A stretch of 64,000 nt of DNA from Acidobacteriota bacterium (lineage in GTDB: Bacteria; Acidobacteriota; Terriglobia; Acidiferrales; UBA7541): the NCBI GenBank assembly GCA_003223295.1, contig QHYM01000121.1, forward strand, positions 18,412 through 82,411, in the 5' to 3' direction. Positions 63,101-64,000 of the stretch are shown here, one piece after another. Numbering within the stretch: the first letter of the stretch is position 1; each line of letters starts with the position of its first letter. The translations under genes and the position numbers were made by a program. The notes under the pieces are model-generated. The model was not told where the DNA came from. It was given only the letters and a program-made list of their open reading frames with translations, and did no database searches.

Positions 63101-64000
63101 AAGAAGAGGATGGCTAGGCTAGGGTGATACTCGGGAAAGGCGTGTCCTTGCGCTCCGTTGACGCCGAGGAGACGGTACAGCCAGTAGAGGTGCGTGAGAT
63201 ATGTCGACAGAATGCCGAAAACTTCCAGCTCGAACCAGCCCATTTTCCGGACGATGGACACCAGGCCGATCGCCAGGAAGACGCCGGCGCTCAGGCTATA
63301 CACGCTGTTCTCGCTCAGACTTACCGTGAAATAGCCGAGCAGAAACGCCAGACCGGTGACGAATTGCGAGCGGTAACGCAGCGTGTGCAGCGCCATCGTC
63401 ACGGCAACGAACAACATGAGAGCGCAATCGACGGTGAGCCAAGCGAGATCCGGCGCGAAGACACGCATCGCGCTGACGTGGTAAATGCCGTAGGTGCTGA
63501 AAAAGAGCAGCGCCCAGCCGCCGCCGATCCCGGTGCGGCCAAGCAGGCGATAACGCTCGCGCTTTTCCAGCGCAATGCCGCCCACAAGAAGCAGGATCGC
63601 CGTGAAATAAGAAATGCCGGCTTTGCCGAGGGGGCCGAGAGCTCCAAGCTCATAAATACCAAAGAGCGAGACACCGACAACCAAGATAATGATGCCTAAT
63701 TTGTTGAGCCAGTTTGTTCCGAGAGTCTCCTCGATCGAGGAAACGGTTTTCAGGCGCTGCTGAAGCGTGGGCTTCGGCGCAGGAACCTTGAACGCGGAGA
63801 TTGGGGGTGGGGAGCTAATCCGCGCAGAGGCGGGGGGAACTTCTGCCGGAGGCCGCGATGGGGGTGGGGCAACGGGCGGCGGAGGAGGCTGAATTTGTGG
63901 CGCAGGCGGCTTAGTTGCCGGAGGTGGGACAAAGGGTCCCTCCAGCGGAGGAAATTTTGGAGGAGTGACGGGCGTGGTCGGTTTCACTTCGGCGTGAGGT
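60172..64000 (-). CDS. DUF2339 giant membrane protein (5' end outside the window)
   Basis: The visible part has 1271 residues from a GTG at 63987, but the frame stays open to the window edge, so the true start is probably upstream. An N-terminal Pro/Ala-rich segment (roughly residues 1-75; KPTTPVTPPKFPPLEGPFVP) leads to a long series of hydrophobic helices, about 30 or more, ending near TRYRDTIRQYL. A DUF2339 match is my best assignment from size, the N-terminal LGTNWLNKLGIIILVVGVSL and the multi-helix layout. The function is unknown; these proteins are thought to be envelope-related. Its stop is coupled to the M48 protease start. Confidence 0.8.
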   Translation of the reverse strand, partial: PHAEVKPTTPVTPPKFPPLEGPFVPPPATKPPAPQIQPPPPPVAPPPSRPPAEVPPASARISSPPPISAFKVPAPKPTLQQRLKTVSSIEETLGTNWLNKLGIIILVVGVSLFGIYELGALGPLGKAGISYFTAILLLVGGIALEKRERYRLLGRTGIGGGWALLFFSTYGIYHVSAMRVFAPDLAWLTVDCALMLFVAVTMALHTLRYRSQFVTGLAFLLGYFTVSLSENSVYSLSAGVFLAIGLVSIVRKMGWFELEVFGILSTYLTHLYWLYRLLGVNGAQGHAFPEYHPSLAILFFYWLIFRFSYIKRSTKTDFEEHVSTAAAVLNMMLLLGCLKFQSVDPTLAYIALFAVGAVEFICAQLPATKRRREAFIVLTVAGAALMLAAVPSHFTDNHVAILWLVGTEVFLIAGAMVKEVVFRRLGLLTGLLVGLRLLAFDLRDLVNLRMRGENLELAAGILFALCAVAFCTNDLAIGSRWKEFFELSPDRPLLTVHSYLGAISAGVAVWALLTQDWTAVGFAALMLALAAIARSLESRHLQVQYALLGIITFFRAAAVNLHLQAPDHAHVLIRLLTLPILGAIFYLTARLSLHRDNAEQRTLRGFFAAAGTALFALLIWYEVPELWQPLAFIAFAVILSEAARALAHRAIGWHSHILGGLAIYTAFTADPYNVHTWRAIPWHALGALPVVAGLYWLAKRVGLVNPRHLSAAQVAYTWAATGVMVWILEEALHAPWIAVGWIIFAVALTLSRRWVRYSQLAWQANVVGVCALLRAYFYNYDLQQNFWGPISLRVFTISWVAAGLYFLSRQAAPSEHFKRVVALFHSFAATGLLSLLAWYEYPNGWLAPIWAAFSLVLAIVDQRLEFEELPWQSHALAAITLLRALSVNLYVTATWRGFSVRLLSLAIVAVIFYALSRLIRMPEELRRHDVHHVYSWAASVIVSLLLWYELQPLSIAVGWGIFGLVLFEYGILRKITQFRYQAYVALIAAFARIFFANLTAGEPGEFWGPRMYTILPLALILYFVYAQLPRKEENVAQDRRLHLDVLVAYLGTATIVALFYFQFPIEWVVTSWAAMVFVLFGASLAFDQPLFLQQGMLLTLMVFGRGMVHNLFGGSYFGESDWKGNYLVVSSAAGILLASLIFAFRLRGRFQPAPNSGRLAQWTQAAFRRPEQLVFFAPVALLTCMLALKMKTGMVTVSWGIEGVLVFLLALAVNERSFRLTGLGLLLLCVGKVMALDAWGLQPRDRYITLIVVGVALMVVSFLYTRYRDTIRQYL

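Noticed and set aside
1..64000. Prophage, CRISPR array or mobile island
   Set aside because: No integrase, phage structural gene, spaced direct repeats or transposase was recognised; only a possible insertion-element scar near 20.3 kb.

Overview
The window looks like a piece of an acidobacterial chromosome (Acidobacteriota, probably a soil lineage near Koribacter/Terriglobia). That placement is an inference. It rests on a PadR regulator paired with an 'acidobacterial duplicated orphan permease' (ADOP), two partial complex I clusters, a kinase-like/TonB_C fusion, REP-like palindromes and CAGT-rich spacers between genes, and high-GC coding sequence throughout. There is no prophage, CRISPR array, intact insertion sequence, tRNA or 16S/23S rRNA that I can see. 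The only RNA gene recognised is the small SRP RNA.

Layout. (1) 1-18.6 kb is energy conversion. A plus-strand complex I block (nuoH end, J, K, L, M, N) runs head-on into a minus-strand block (nuoA, C, D, H, J, K, L, M, N) that continues without a break into the F0 part of ATP synthase (atpZ, atpI, atpB, atpE). The two blocks meet at a terminator hairpin near 6.54 kb. The plus-strand nuoM carries a one-base frameshift and the plus-strand nuoN lacks its usual first helix. The minus-strand block is intact but has no nuoB or nuoI. (2) 18.9-25.8 kb holds proC, a molybdenum-cofactor group (moeA, moaC, a response regulator, mogA), purA and a membrane protein. (3) 26-30.7 kb holds a GT-C-like membrane protein translationally coupled to tag, then glgA and trxA. 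(4) 31-38.5 kb is mixed: zinc-ribbon and PilZ proteins, a frameshifted ADOP permease with padR, rsmA, a glycerophosphodiester phosphodiesterase and a BON-domain protein. (5) 38.5-42.9 kb is the glyoxylate shunt: iclR divergent from aceB-aceA, with palindromic operators between them and a strong terminator after aceA. (6) 43-48.5 kb holds a Tat-exported aminotransferase homologue, a 2OG-Fe(II) oxygenase and the three-gene transhydrogenase pntA1-pntA2-pntB. (7) 48.8-56.5 kb holds secreted and small proteins, an AAG-type DNA glycosylase, a kinase-like protein with a TonB_C domain, an M50 protease, a DinB-like protein and a cupin. (8) 56.7-64 kb holds SRP RNA, dnaX and ybaB, then a DUF2339 giant membrane protein coupled to an M48 protease.

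How the genes fit together. Complex I, F0 and the proton-translocating transhydrogenase all work on the same proton gradient and NAD(P)H pools. The IclR-aceBA unit gives growth on acetate or fatty acids. The moco group supplies molybdoenzymes encoded elsewhere. Three single-base indels (one in nuoM, two compensating ones in the ADOP gene) could be real mutations or sequencing errors and should be checked before any gene is called dead.
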